64,000 nt of DNA from Polytrichum commune (GCA_950295325.1 OX485803.1:58791554-58855553); one strand, 5' to 3'. Positions 50,555-62,555 are shown, numbered from the stretch's first letter. The notes: a model not told the origin generated them from the sequence alone. Numbers and translations: made by a program.

Positions 50555-51540
50555 TTTAAGTTTTGTTCTCTAAGATATGAGCAAAACGAACACCAAGGGT
50601 CCAGACCAAAGAGGTAAGATCCATGGCATGGCCCAAAAGAAAACGTCTTTGGCCTTCAATGAGGACATGGACTTGTGTGGTACTTGTGGATAGTCCCATA
50701 GCTCTTAAAGGAGTGGGTGTTGGTGTCATACACCATGCTCAAACCTTTATTACAGAAGGCATAACAACCCATAAATGTGATAAAGGTAGGAAATACGACA
50801 TGAGGTGCCCCCACCATATTCACCAATACAAGAGGATAAACATCATCCTTCACAACTAGTATAGAGAATCGATTTGGATTGAGAAAATCATGAACTCCAT
50901 GACTTGGTGGTTGAATTACATTGGATAAAGCCATTGCAAGGGTGAAAAATGAACCATGTTGGTCCAAATTTGTCAAGGTTGATGGGAAAAGGAACCAACC
51001 TTAGCGGCATCCAGAAACATGGGTGGCCCAAGAAACTCACAAAGGTATTTGCCATCTTCATGAAACTCTCACGTGTACCATCCAAAGGGGGAATATTCTC
51101 AATAATGTAACAAAATGGAGCAACTTGGTGGTGAAACCAACACTGAATAATTTGAACCAACTCCCTAAAAATAGAGTAATGATCTCCAAAACCTTGGCCC
51201 ACTCCAATAATGAATGCCCTTGGCTAGGCTATCTGGAAATAACAAGTCCACAACACCTAGGTTGTGCAAATCTTCCTCATTGATCAAGGATACATCTTGA
51301 GGCAATAAGGCGAAGGATGTAGAAACAACTGAGGGCGCTAATTGCTCAAGGTAGTGGGCTAGCAACTATTGTATTTGATGCCAAACGGCTTTGTAGCCTA
51401 CAATGTTAGATTAATCAAAAATGTAGTATGTGACATGAAGGCCTACCTGTAGCATGATTGCCAACCTGATGGAAATGGCTCCAAAAAGCTCCACCAAGGT
51501 GATGCCCTTTATAGAGGGTTGTCACCTCACAACTTGTGAG
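50555..51540 (-). pseudogene. retroelement-borne C5-cytosine methyltransferase, inactivated
   Basis: DNA C5 methyltransferases transfer a methyl group to cytosine through a catalytic Cys in a PCQ motif. On the - strand motif I reads ITLVELFGA (about 51500). A conserved lead-in reads LPQDVSLINEEDLHNLG. Motif IV then reads VISR-stop-PSQGHS at about 51211-51240: a stop precedes it and the catalytic Cys is Ser. After a frame change come GQGFGDHYSIFRELVQIIQC and motif VI IIENIPPL (about 51085). Further on are LNPNRFSILVVKDDVYPLVL and VGAPHVVFPTFITF, and a closing RRFLLGHAMDLTSLVW (about 50620), which fits the motif X region. The domain is thus nearly full length but catalytically dead. I rely on motif order and spacing; no search was run. 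Confidence 0.75.
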
Positions 51541-51849
51541 AGCAATAAAAAAAGTTCAATACATGCTAAGACCTCCAATATTAAGTCCTTGACCAGGACT
51601 CACATGTGTGTGTAACTAAGTCAAGTATGCCCATGGTGGGATAGGATCATTGGGATGGCAACAAGGAACTCTGGGAGGTGGCGGATTCTGCACTTCCTTT
51701 GATGCACTTCACCCTGAGTATAAGAAACTCGCCAAATAATGCATGAATTGAGTTGAACAAATCAACACAAATATTGCCATCGTGATCATAGTTGAGGCGG
51801 AAATGTAACAGGCATAGATAATATTTTGCCATCGTTTGTGGACCATCAT

Positions 51850-52700
51850 GCGCGTATCCAAGCCTCCTCGGTTCAAATGTCCAATGCCAAAACCAAATGA
51901 ATATAAAACTTATTGGCCAATCACAATGTCATAATTGGTGGCCCATGTAAGTGTACACTTCAATGAGAAGTAAGCATAGGTAGGGCCATTGCCTATGTAG
52001 AAAATCAATACAAAGCAGCCTTAGTTTGGCCCTTAACATATTCCTTGCCGCCAACCGCAGTGAGAATGGAATATGGACAAAGCTCCAAGTCATCATCTCG
52101 TAAGCCTAACTATTCAACAAGTTTCTTCTCAATATACATAGTGGTTGGGCCCCACTATCTCATAGAACTTGCAATGATTTAATGGTCGGAAGACTCTCAT
52201 GCATATAAACGACTTGAAAATGCCACTATCATTGGCTAATTGCACAACTCCAAGGATAAGGCATTCTTGCTCTCAAGAGGATTTGGCTATAATTGGAGGC
52301 ATGTATGCAGCTCCAAAATGGGCCTTTCAGGTAGAAGACAAGATGGAGGAATCATCTATGCGCTCCTTGAAGGCAATGATAGCCTCACCAACAAGTTGGG
52401 CTCATGAAACTCCCAAATTTATTTACATGACTTGAGAAGGGGAGTCTACCAATGAATGAGCTACAAAAACAATGGGGACAACCATATTGTCCTCCGAAAG
52501 TCAACTGGCTAAGTAAAATACCTTATCCAATTTAAAGCCGGGGAGACATAAATCATGCTCCGAGGACAACGGCAAGTATACAAGCCGGTTAGCCAAATCA
52601 AAATATGTGGGCACTACCAGGAGTTCAGTGTCTTGGACATGTGAAGTATGTGACCTTCCGGAAGTCAATGCTATACCAACAAAACCAAATTATAATCACA
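51850..52700 (-). pseudogene. retroelement protease-like region, decayed
   Basis: Minus-strand frames read ELLVVPTYFDLANRLVYLPL, then NHCKFYEIVGPNHYVY and WATNYDIVIGQ-stop-VLYSFGFGI. The last resembles the YDVILGxxFL segment at the end of retroviral-type aspartic proteases. The active-site DTGA/DSG motif could not be read with confidence. Several stops and shifts interrupt the region. Confidence 0.45.
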
Positions 52701-52739
52701 TACAAGCCTGACCAATTTCATTAGTCGGCCCAACATGAC

Positions 52740-53880
52740 GAGCCTTCGAAGTGCTTTGTATTTCAGGCAGGATGGCAAAAGTTTTTTCCTTTGTATGTGC
52801 TCGAGTAGTTGTTGCTTCGTTGACTCCTCTGGTTTGGACTTTTGTTTCTCAGGAACCTACTTCTTCCCACCATGAAAGTGGTTAGGCAAAGGCCCGTATT
52901 GAAGCCATTCGACCACTAGATGTAGGGATGGATTTCTTTGGTTTCTTCTTGGCATCTATGGTTGGTGGAAAAACCAATCACCCTACCTCTTTGTTGCAGT
53001 GAGCATTGTCAATCTTCTCTACCACTAGGAAGGCCTGAGCAAGTGTAGCTCGGCCATTGAACTTGTACTAAGTAAGCTTCGGCCTCGCCAACTCTTGCAA
53101 TTTCTTCTTTGCTTCAAGATGTACATATTTACAAGTTGAGCTTGTATGAAGGCATCTCTTGTCTTTCAAGCAAACGTCTCTAGTCTAGCATACATAGTAC
53201 GGGGGGTATCATCCATCTCCTTTTGGAAAACATCGTTGGCTTGCATTTGATTACAAAAAAATGCATGTGAATTTCCTTTTTCAGATATCATAAGAATACC
53301 TCCAAGGTCAAAATGTAGGAGGTTCTCCCACCTCTTCAATGGCAGCTTGGGTTACTCTCATAAACTGAGTCATGAACAATTTAGGAGCCACCCGCTTAGC
53401 TACAACAATAGTTCTCATTGATGAAGGTTTGTCCTCAACATGTTTTTTCTTGGTTTACTTGCTATTTCAATCATTAGCTCCAAAATATTAGAGCTTTCTT
53501 TGATGGTTGTGATGAGCTCCATCCGTTGAGTCTAGTAGGACTCCACCTTCTTGAGGTCTTCAATGTTGGCTACATTCCTCTCTTTATAGGCCAAAAACAC
53601 CTTGAACTCTAAGTGTTGTAGCAACAACGTAAAAATTTTATCAGTCATTGAAATTGGACATGCAATGCTTCGTCTCCCGCATCCAAGTTGCGAAACTGGA
53701 TCCTCCACTCATTGAGGGGGATGGCACAAGCTCTCCCTAAGAACTTGCCTTGGGTGCCGGAGCAATTGTCATTCTTGATGGCCTCAAATGAATGGAAAAC
53801 GCAACCTTAAGTAGTCTGAGCAAATTCCAACTTCGATTGAGGCCCAAAAGCGTTGTCGAGATCCACCAAAGGGGCCCCGG
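52740..53880 (-). pseudogene. retroelement gag-like region, decayed
   Basis: Minus-strand segments read KFLGRACAIPLNEWRIQFRN, then MTDKIFTLLLQHLEFKVFLA followed by YKERNVANIEDL, and later KPSSMRTIVVAKRVAPKLFM. The helical, charged composition and its position before the protease-like region fit gag. Stops are frequent. The start of the frame was not found. Confidence 0.5.
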
Positions 53881-53900
53881 CATCGGATTCTTCATCACCA

Positions 53901-54528
53901 ATCAATATAGGTAAGGGGAAGTCTTAATAAAAAAAAACTATGTATCCTCACCATGTACCAATCTAATGTCTATCCTACACTTGCAAAAACGTAAGGATAT
54001 TCATGCACTTAGGGCAAATTGCACAATCACTTTGGTTACGGTGGAATATCAACTTAGCCTTGCGAAGGGTTTCATGACACCCACACAATGGTTTTGCTAG
54101 TGGTCAACCTGACCTCCTCACAACATACAACTACAACTTTGAAATAAATCCTATCCACAAACAATTAACGGGGTTTAAACCATGACTAATGGGAAGGTAC
54201 CAATCGTAATCCAAGCAAATTGCATCCCTCTCCCATAAAGGTAGCCATTGCCACCAAAAATACCATGTACCTTAACCTGGATGTAATGATGGCTAAGCCA
54301 CAAGCAAGGCATGCTATGGGTTGGCACCTCCCATCCATGTCTAAGGCAAACAAATGGGAAAACCAATGAAAGTACTTAAGGTGGTTTAAAATAAGTCAAA
54401 GGCTAAAAAACTAGTACAATACAGAATTGGTAAATATCCATGAGATTCCGTAAGTCACTATAGGTAGACTGAAATGGTTTTGTGTAGCACTTGATGAGGA
54501 AGAGCAATTATGTGACAAAATTTTGGAT

Positions 54529-54530
<2 letters not shown>
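53901..54530. other. possible 5' part of the retroelement, unassigned
   Basis: A minus-strand frame at 54175-54366 is open for 63 codons but shows no motif. No primer-binding site or LTR edge could be identified. Confidence 0.35.

Positions 54531-54595
<65 letters not shown>
54531..54595. repeat. (GA)n microsatellite
   Basis: About 32 uninterrupted GA units. It explains the leucine/serine-only minus-strand frame that crosses it. Confidence 0.97.
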
Positions 54596-54599
<4 letters not shown>

Positions 54600-54600
<1 letters not shown>

Positions 54601-56465
54601 AAACCTAGTCCATAACTATGTAAGTCCTTCAAATGAAATGACAGTTTTGAAGTTGTATTCATTGTTATTTATTTGTGCAAAGGAAGGTATATTTGTATGG
54701 TGGGTGATTTTGCTATAATGTCTTTGTCTAGGTTGCATTCGGAGATTTGGAGGGTAAGGTGTGATATATCAAGATTATGGCATATTGCTCGTCGGTCACG
54801 TGATTGATAGTTTGTAGAAGTTTATTTTTTTTATGGCTTGTTTGTGTTTTACAAGAGTTTTGTAAAGAGCAATATGCTATTGTTCATATAGAATGTAAAT
54901 TTACATAGGTAGTTGTATTAGCCCATTCTTTTCTTAAGTTTCTATAACTTCCAATAAGACTTACAACATACTACCAATGAATTTGTATTTTTTACCTATA
55001 AAATCACCCTATTTATGTGGATAAGTTTTTTGAACTTGGCCTTCACAAACAACATGGAAAATCTCTTCAAGCCTTTAGCCGATTCCAAGGCTAAGCATGC
55101 CGGCCTACGGTTTTGAATTATTTTGTGAATCTTGAACATGCAAGTCATACCAAAATATGACATCATCAATATCTCTCAATATGTACGTTATGAACTAGAT
55201 ACCAATGCAAGGAGATTGGATCTCAAACCAAGTCAACCACGTACTAAGTTAGAATATGTATCAATCATAACAATTCAACTCGTGAACATAGAGTGGAATC
55301 ATGGATGATATCGCATATCCATGGATAAAACATCGTGATGTGTTTTAATAACCCTTTTGCTCTTGAATGAACAATCAGTTATGAATAAAAAAAAATGTAT
55401 CCATTCATAATCTATTAGTATTATCCTCGTCTTCTTCTTCTTAAAACACGAGAATGTCATTTATGAAAGCAACATGGAATCCGCACCAGAATTGTATGTT
55501 ACAAAGTCATCAAAATCGAGAACAAAATAACCCATTTTAAAGTTATGCTACATTGCTTGAGTGTCATGGGCATGTGGAGACATTAGCCCACTATTTTATT
55601 GGAAAGCACTTTAAGGTACTACTTAGGAATATGCTAGATACAAGAGTACAACGCTCAATCCAATGCCCGAATGCTCCGGTAGTTTGAACATGGCTTCAAC
55701 ACGCCACGTGATGAACTTGAACTCTTCATGAGTATCATAGTACACATGGCAAATTTAGAGTTACTCTGCTTCAGCTAAAGTATAATAAAATTGTGCATGC
55801 AAATTCCCTCCGTTTATTGGGAAGAGTTTAAAAAACATTGTATAGGTCATTGAGACTTGAGAGTAGTTTTGTCCACTTCAAGGTACAGCGTACGAAGAAA
55901 AACAATATGGATGCAATGTATCAACTTGGAACATGGGAGGAGAGTTTCTTTTCGGCATTAGTACCCTGGTTCGTGCAATCCTTCACCTCTCAAGCACAAC
56001 ACCAAATTATATGAACAATATGCACGTTGTTCAAATTATAGAACATATATTTTTCCTCTTCTTCTTTTTATACAACATTATCCAATTGAGTTTGTGCTCT
56101 AGGTGGGGTCGGAAATGAGCCAAATTCTATTTGAATTATACTTTGTTTATACTGCACTAGCATATTCAATTTGATAAACTCAGGTGAAGTAGTGTCACTG
56201 ATATTATTAGAATGGAACGATTGATAGCAACTGAATAATGTCATGTAAAGGACTAGTTTGTGATTAGTATGATCATTTTTGTTATAGTGAAGGTGACATA
56301 ATTTGATGCCATATGTGGGGGGTTCTTTTTTTTTGGCACAAATTGAAAATCAATTGCAAGAAAGAACCGAAACAATTTGTGATGATTTGGCATGTGATTG
56401 CAGTTTAAGGTATGCGGGTAAAGGCAAGCGGTTCTATGTGGTAAAATTTATGAATCAAATGTGAC
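54600..56465. other. AT-rich intergenic DNA, nothing recognised
   Basis: No recognised gene, RNA or bounded repeat in about 1.9 kb. Confidence 0.6.
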
Positions 56466-56469
56466 CAAT

Positions 56470-56760
56470 AATTTGAGTGGTTTTTGGGTTGGTGGGGATC
56501 TAAGAACAAACACAAGAAGAGACGTGTTCAAAAGACATTGGACTATGTTCTCAAAATCGATTCACTATTATGGATTTAGTATTGAACACAATTGCGAGAC
56601 CTAAGTATTCAATTGAAGAACCATCACATGTGTACTATTGATAAGCATAACTAAAATCAAATGGCACAATATTCAATCCATTTTTTTGTTTATCCTTCAT
56701 CATAGATTTGCTCATACAACAAAAGTTTTGTTATGTAAATATTGCTTATCGGACTCTAGA
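56470..56760. repeat. dispersed repeat family R3, copy 2
   Basis: Shares GGATCTAAGAACAAACAC, GTGTTCAAAAGACATTGGAC, CACAATTGCGAGACCTA and a CAATCCATTTTTTTGTTTAT-like phrase with 60055-60350. A shorter match lies at 40785-40880. CTAAGTATTCAATTGAAGAA also resembles 59155-59180. Probably part of a retroelement; no protein motif. Confidence 0.6.
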
Positions 56761-56764
56761 GAAG

Positions 56765-57280
56765 GTGATAAACCAACCAAACAACAACCACATACCTTAC
56801 TACTTATAAGGTAGAGGGTGCTTAAACGAACACTTTTAGCAATTTAGCTTATTTTTGGAGTCCTTTTGGATTAGTGTTGATGGATGATTGGATTAGACAT
56901 AGTAGAAAAAAAAATGATAAATTGCACACCATGTGAATGTACTACAAATTAATGAAGTCCCCTAGCTTACTAAATTCATCCCTAGACCCACTTTCTTTTT
57001 TACATTGGAAACAACTCCCAAAATTGTTCTGACACTTGTTCAAAACTGTCCCCGTTTTTTCATCCCAAACCAATCCCACTTTCTCCCAAAACCACCCCCA
57101 CCTTTTGTCCAAACCGCCACTGCACTAAAACCAACCTCTTTACTTATGAGTATCTTCATTTAGGCATCTTGCATGACTGGCACCCGACCCCTCGTACCAC
57201 CCGCCCTTCCTTCCTCCATCACCCACACACAACAAGCAAGTAAACACAATTCAAAAGATCCTAATCCCGTACGTGGAACA
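56765..57280. other. intergenic DNA, nothing recognised
   Basis: Contains a TAAGGTAGAGGGTGCTTAAA phrase near 56808, the inverted end motif of repeat family R2, and a C-rich stretch at about 57030-57220. No gene recognised. Confidence 0.5.
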
Positions 57281-57287
57281 CATCTTA

Positions 57288-57786
57288 GGGCCACTGCACA
57301 TACGAGCCAAGAGCCATGACCATGAAATCGTAAGAGCCCAAAAGAAAGTGTTCAAGGCCGTCCCAAGACACCTCCAAAATCATGCAGTGTGGTCACGGAT
57401 CCTCAAGTGTAGTGTGAAGCCATATGTGACCAGGCCCTCGATCAAATGCTACTTCAATGAATTTTTCTTCATGTGGGTCCTTGCACATGATAAAATAGAA
57501 TAAATCAACGGTTGTGAGCATTCAGAGTGCCATGGTCTCCCAATTTTGTGTTAGGCCTACCTCCAAGAGGTGGTTTTTGAAAATAGTCCAAGTGACCATG
57601 AAACATGATCCATTCGATGCCATGTAGGAATGCCATGTAGACTCTACATCCATCTTGCAGCCACATACTCCGTTGGTCCCTCAAGCGTGGTGTGAAGCAA
57701 ACTTGGACCGGCTCCGCCTTTTCCACCAATGAAAGCGCTTGCAGTGGACTGATCACGGGCTCTCAGTCCCGTGTGTGAAGTGGCCC
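57288..57786. mobile_element. Tourist-like MITE, family GGGCC-TTCACAC, copy B
   Basis: Starts GGGCCACTGCACATACGAGC after TTA (57285-57287) and ends AAGTGGCCC before TTA (57787-57789). 499 bp, aligning along its whole length with copy A. The interior contains GTGCCATGGTCTCCC and TACCTCCAAGAGGTGG. No transposase. Confidence 0.92.
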
Positions 57787-57839
57787 TTAAAATTGTAAGA
57801 ATGTCTCTGGCGCAAAGCAAGGGTAATTTTGGGTGCGAA

Positions 57840-58014
57840 GGAAGGGTGGGTTTGGAAGAACGTGGGGTTAGTTGTGGGCGAAAGTGGAACCTCCACCTCC
57901 AATCCAGCTGAGCCCTGTGGCCCATGAAGTAAGCACAGCAGCAGCTGGTGGAGGGGGTGGGTAAAGGAGAGAGAAAGCTCAGAGAAAGTCGACAAGGTGG
58001 ATGAGAGCGCGAGC

Positions 58015-58051
<37 letters not shown>

Positions 58052-58440
58052 TGTGGATCAACTGGGGCCTACAAACCGTGTCCGTTCAGGTGTGTTTACA
58101 ACTGGGATTCCAAATCCACACATGAAATGGCCATCATGGCCAGGCAAAAGAGGCCCGTAAAGAGGAGGCCACAACATCCATACAGATAGATAGATAGATA
58201 GACAGATAGAAAAGCACATGATTCCCTTCTGTACGTGGCCTTGAGCTGTCTATCATTTGTTCCCCACAAAAGCAAAGGGATGCCGAAAAGAAACAGTCTG
58301 GCCACAGCAACTATGCATGCTGCCTCGGTCACATGGTGACAACAAACAGCGCTCTCACCAGCAATATCATCGTTAGTTGTTTTCTGTGAAGGATGGAGGA
58401 GGAAGGACCCCCCCCCCCCACCCCCACCCATTTCTTCGTC
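57840..58440. other. GC-richer, GA-rich region, leader-like
   Basis: Purine-rich sequence with a (GA)n run at 58018-58048 and a (GATA)n run at about 58186-58205, then a C run near 58408. The composition resembles a plant promoter and leader. A 62-codon frame at 58001 crosses the GA repeat and is not convincing. Confidence 0.3.
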
Positions 58441-60050
58441 TGCTCAAATACATTACGAGCATTTTTTTTTTACTTACATTTTATGCTAATCTCACTTTTC
58501 CTGATTGTCTGATCTAGAGTTAGTGAGCACTGTTGGGTTAATTGTCTTGAATTAGGATCTACTGTTGTAAGTGGTTAGTTAAGCTTTTAACGATGACTCT
58601 CCTAAGCAAGCTGTGGAAACAATTGCAAATGGGCCAAGGGCATTGTAGACAACAGCCATGTAAGTACGCCAAGCTCAATACTTCAGTTATGCAAGCCAAA
58701 AACAACTGCCAGAAACAAATGGTCAATCACATGAATGTGCTTGACCTACTACACACAGCCCGAGAGAAATATGTTATTAGTGGCCGACAAACGTGAACAA
58801 ACACAATTGAACAGCACAGGCCCTGAACGCAGGAAAAGTATGTGGCCATATTGTGGTGGGCATCTCCAACCCCACAGATAATTTTGACCGTAGGATCGAA
58901 TCAGAAATTTGTCTCATCCAGTTATCATAACGTTTCGGATGTTGGGATCAAATCATACAAATTGTCATTCAAAGTTTCAGAAGCTGAGTAGAGACGCAAG
59001 AGTTATAGGTGGTCAAAGTGAAGATTATGTTTCTCTTCAAGTGAGTGAGTAGACTCTCTTAGTGACGCTAACCATTAAACCTAGAATGGTGTCTATATTC
59101 TAGGCACATAGTCCAATCCTCTTTAATTACGAAGCTCACAATAAACCACGCAAATCTAAGTGTTCAATTAATAGAAGTGCCATCACATATCTTTGCTTAT
59201 CTAAGAATGTGAATGGCTCAAGACCTCTAGACCTATAACCACTAACCTCACTTATGCTTGTTGTTGGTTAAAGCACATAAAACCAAAACGGAATTGAGTG
59301 TGTTTATACCCAAAACCAACACTACGTATTACATGCACACAATTGGAGGAACGCAAATGAATGACAATTGTACATAAGGTAAATAGTGTCAAAATCGTCA
59401 CTTCAAGTGCATGTTATATCTCTTATCATTATATGAATATACTTTTAGAAATTTGAACTTGGATTCGAACTCAAAAAAGTATGCCTTCTTTGAATTTCGT
59501 ATGGGAAAGCTATAAGTTTGTTGAGTGACTCAAACTCAACAAGGGACCTTAAGGTGAAGGTGGTGGACATTTCACAAAATCAACTTGTACTTATAGTGCA
59601 AGGCTTTGAGGTGTTGGTTTTAAGTGGGGTATTGGTTTCGTCTTGGTTTTGGGAATTGCCTAGCTACATTAACCCAAGCTGAAGGACCGTTGAACCCAAA
59701 GGTGATTCTACTACTCCATATTCTACATTGTGTGAGGGAATGGCCTTCGTATTTGTAGTAGCTTAGCAAAATAAACTTGTGGACATAAGTGCAAGGAACC
59801 CTCTTACTTTTGGGGGAAGAAGAAAAAAAAAACAAATATGAAAATATGAATGTGTATGCTCGTTACGAGAGCAAATTACTCATAGTCACGACCGCTAAAG
59901 ATTACATAATCGATACTACGCAAAACATAGTGCAATGCTTCTTATGGGGCTAAGTTAACTTAAAAAAAACTTCATATAATTCTGTGTATTCTCTCAATAA
60001 GCTACAACTAAGGTATATGGGTCTTGAGTGGCTTGTTTTCTTGATCAGAC
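58441..60050. other. intergenic DNA with repeat family R1, copy 3
   Basis: 58870-59110 carries the R1 phrases AAATTGTCATTCAAAGTTTC, CAAGAGTTATAGGTGGTCAA and CTAGAATGGTGTCTA. The rest has no recognised gene. Confidence 0.5.
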
Positions 60051-60054
60051 CCCT

Positions 60055-60350
60055 ATATTGATTGATGTGTGGTTCGGCGAGGATCAAAGAGCAAACATCA
60101 TCAAGACATATGTTTAAAAGAGATTGGATTGTGTCTTCAAATGCTATTCTTTCTTAAAATTAATTCCTTTCAATTTGTGCCAACACACACACACACACAC
60201 TCTAAAGAATGAACACAATTGAGAGGACCTACATATCTAGTTACTGAATCAACAAACACGCACTTCCAATGACCATAACTAAATCAAAAGAGGTCCGATT
60301 TTCAATCCGGTTTTTACGTATGTTTCATCATGGAGTCGCTAATGCTGCAA
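60055..60350. repeat. dispersed repeat family R3, copy 3
   Basis: Shares GGATCAAAGAGCAAACATCA-like, GTTTAAAAGAGATTGGA and AATGAACACAATTGAGAGGA phrases with copy 2, and a TTTCATCATGGAGTCGCTAA-like right end. An internal (CA)n run lies at about 60183-60201. Confidence 0.6.
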
Positions 60351-60656
60351 CATGAGTGTTGTTGTGCAAATGTAATCGGTAGAAGTTGGAGAACATGGAA
60401 AAACAAAGCAAACCACACCCACATACCTTAAAATTAATATGCACCCCATAGCCCATCCATCCGCCTGCAACGGGGGATCCAGCAGGTTGACTTTGTGTGC
60501 AAGCCGATGGTAATTTCCCCAGTACGGAGGCATACAGGAGCCCAATCCCACCCAGTGCCCATTATTTCACGCATCTCATCAGGCTATGGTGGGATGGAAC
60601 GGCTACATAATATTGTTCATACTTCTTTAGGGCAAAGGGGAAGGGCTTTAGGTTTA

Positions 60657-61245
60657 GGGCCACTTCACACACAAGGCTGAAGGCCCTTGACCATGGCAAT
60701 GTAAGAGCTCTCATTGGTCGAAAAGGTGGAGACCGTCCAAGTTCACTTCACACTAGGAGGTGAAGGCCTAAAGGCCCAAAGAAAAGTTCGTGGATGAAAA
60801 GTCTACATGGAGTCCTACATGGCTAGTTGTGGATAAGGGTGCATGGTCTACCGGAATTTGCGTCAGGCCCACCTCCAAGAGGTGGGCTTGACGCAAATTC
60901 CGGGAGACCATGATTTTTTTAATATTTTTTCCAGCAGGACATATTTCAGGACAGACTGCATGGCAGATTCCAAGACATATTCTAGTACAGACAAACACCA
61001 CCAAGTAGTTATCTTGAATTGATAAACTTGGAGACATATTATATTAAACCAAACCCTCCCCTCTTTTTCCGCCAACAAAATATGCAATGGTCCCGCAACA
61101 TGGTTCATTCTCACTTCACACTATGCTTGAGGGCCAAAGACTACATAAAATGGCTTTCCAACACCCATGGTACGGCCTTTGGATGAGAGTCAAGGGTCCT
61201 CACCATTACAAGGTCACGGCTCTTGGCTCATGTGTGAAGTGGCCC
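60657..61245. mobile_element. Tourist-like MITE, family GGGCC-TTCACAC, copy C, rearranged
   Basis: Starts GGGCCACTTCACACACAAGG after TTA (60654-60656) and ends GAAGTGGCCC before TTA (61246-61248). 589 bp. The left half follows copies A and B up to ACCTCCAAGAGGT, where a long hairpin replaces the expected continuation. Between about 60913 and 61095 the sequence is unrelated to A and B. The motif CTTCACACTATGCTTGAGGG (about 61114) is the inverse of the corresponding part of A and B. Confidence 0.88.
60842..60912. repeat. 34-bp-arm hairpin inside MITE copy C
   Basis: Arms 60842-60875 and 60879-60912 pair with two mismatches around a 3-nt loop (CAA). The core ACCTC-CAA-GAGGT is present in sibling copies A and B as a short palindrome only. 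In this copy the left flank, including CATGGTCT and CCGGAATTTGCGTCA, has been repeated in inverted form on the right. Confidence 0.93.
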
Positions 61246-61249
61246 TTAG

Positions 61250-62550
61250 TGTAGTAGAATGTAAGTCGAGGGGTGCAGTGGTCTGGGCACCCTCAACGGA
61301 TTCATCCCTGAAACTGTAGTGTGTAAGCCCGCTGCACCAATCACCAGTGTTGGTGATGGGCCCATGACATCACCTGATTGTTTACCCCTTCCAGGCCGAA
61401 GTATAACCACTCCAAAATCATCTAAAACAATTCGGTTCGATTTGTAAGCTCGTTGGAGACAATTGGTGCCTCTTATGGTGGATTTGACTCTATGCATGGA
61501 AGCTTTGTATAAGTAGATTTGTTTACACAAAATTTCAGTCATTCACGTGTCCAGAATCCAAACATTACAACATAGGTTTATATCTTGGTGTTTGTCAAGC
61601 AGCAATGACTATCTGCATGAAAATGTCCACCTTGGCTTGTAGGAGATTGAGACTATGATTACACAACGATCAAGGTCCTAGAAAGTTGAGGTCTAAAACA
61701 TCCTTAATGAACCTTACTTTTGGATTGGAGCCAAGCTTGGAGATCAAGTTCTCAAACGAAAAATGAGTGTTTTCTTAAGTTGGGAGTGCCGAGACTTGAC
61801 GACAAAGGGGTGCCGCATTTGGAGCTACTTCATTCTCCACACCTTGGACCCATATTAAAGCATAGAGCATAACTTCTTGGATCTAAAATTGATCTCTTCA
61901 TCAGTAGGATTTGTTGATTTATGAAGTTTCTTTTGCCTTGGACCCTAGTGTAAATCCAACCTAAATCAAGAAAATATATCCTTCCTAGAGAGGGAAACTG
62001 GTGAGACAAGTATGCCTTGGCCCTAAGTATGTTGTTACTTTATCTTAATCATACACTTACAAGTGGTAGATGGCGAGGGCTTATAAATAAGATTGAACAT
62101 CAAGGGTGTTTGTAGTATAAATAATTTTGATGAAACCCTTGATGAAGGCAACTAAAGTATAAGCTTTCTGACCAAATGTTACTCTTTTGCATTGCCCCTT
62201 TGCATAGCAAGAATATCGAAACCCTAAGTAAGCCCCTCCATGGCTCTTTTAAGATAAACAATGTACATATTTCTAAATAGTTCCCATGCATGTTCATGGA
62301 ACACTTGCAACCAACATGTTTCGATGAGGGTTGTAATTAATTAGAAATTGAAGAAATTTACATTGGATTGAACAACATATTTCTCATACATCTATACATA
62401 CATATTCTTACATTCTTTTTTGGGTAATTTTACTCATACAAGCAACTTAAAATCCTTAGTATATGTATTTACTTCATTTCAATATACATATAGCTATATA
62501 GCTATGATAACTGAAAAAGTGTGTGATGTAAAAACGTTTCCCTGAGGCCA
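61250..62550. other. intergenic DNA, nothing recognised
   Basis: No recognised gene or bounded repeat before the tRNA gene. Confidence 0.55.
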
Positions 62551-62555
62551 CAACT

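Larger units (their letters stand above)
50555..53900 (-). mobile_element. decayed LTR retroelement carrying a C5-methyltransferase domain
   Basis: On the - strand the order is a gag-like region (about 53880 to 52740), a protease-like region (about 52700 to 51850) and a cytosine methyltransferase domain (about 51540 to 50555). Frames change and stops occur throughout, so the element is dead. No LTR pair, primer-binding site, reverse transcriptase or integrase was recognised. The gag-to-methyltransferase order matches plant gypsy-like polyproteins that I recall only from memory, so the assignment to Ty3/gypsy is an inference. Confidence 0.65.

Noticed and set aside
54411-54662. Minus-strand frame with a long leucine/serine run
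   Set aside because: Product of the (GA)n microsatellite.
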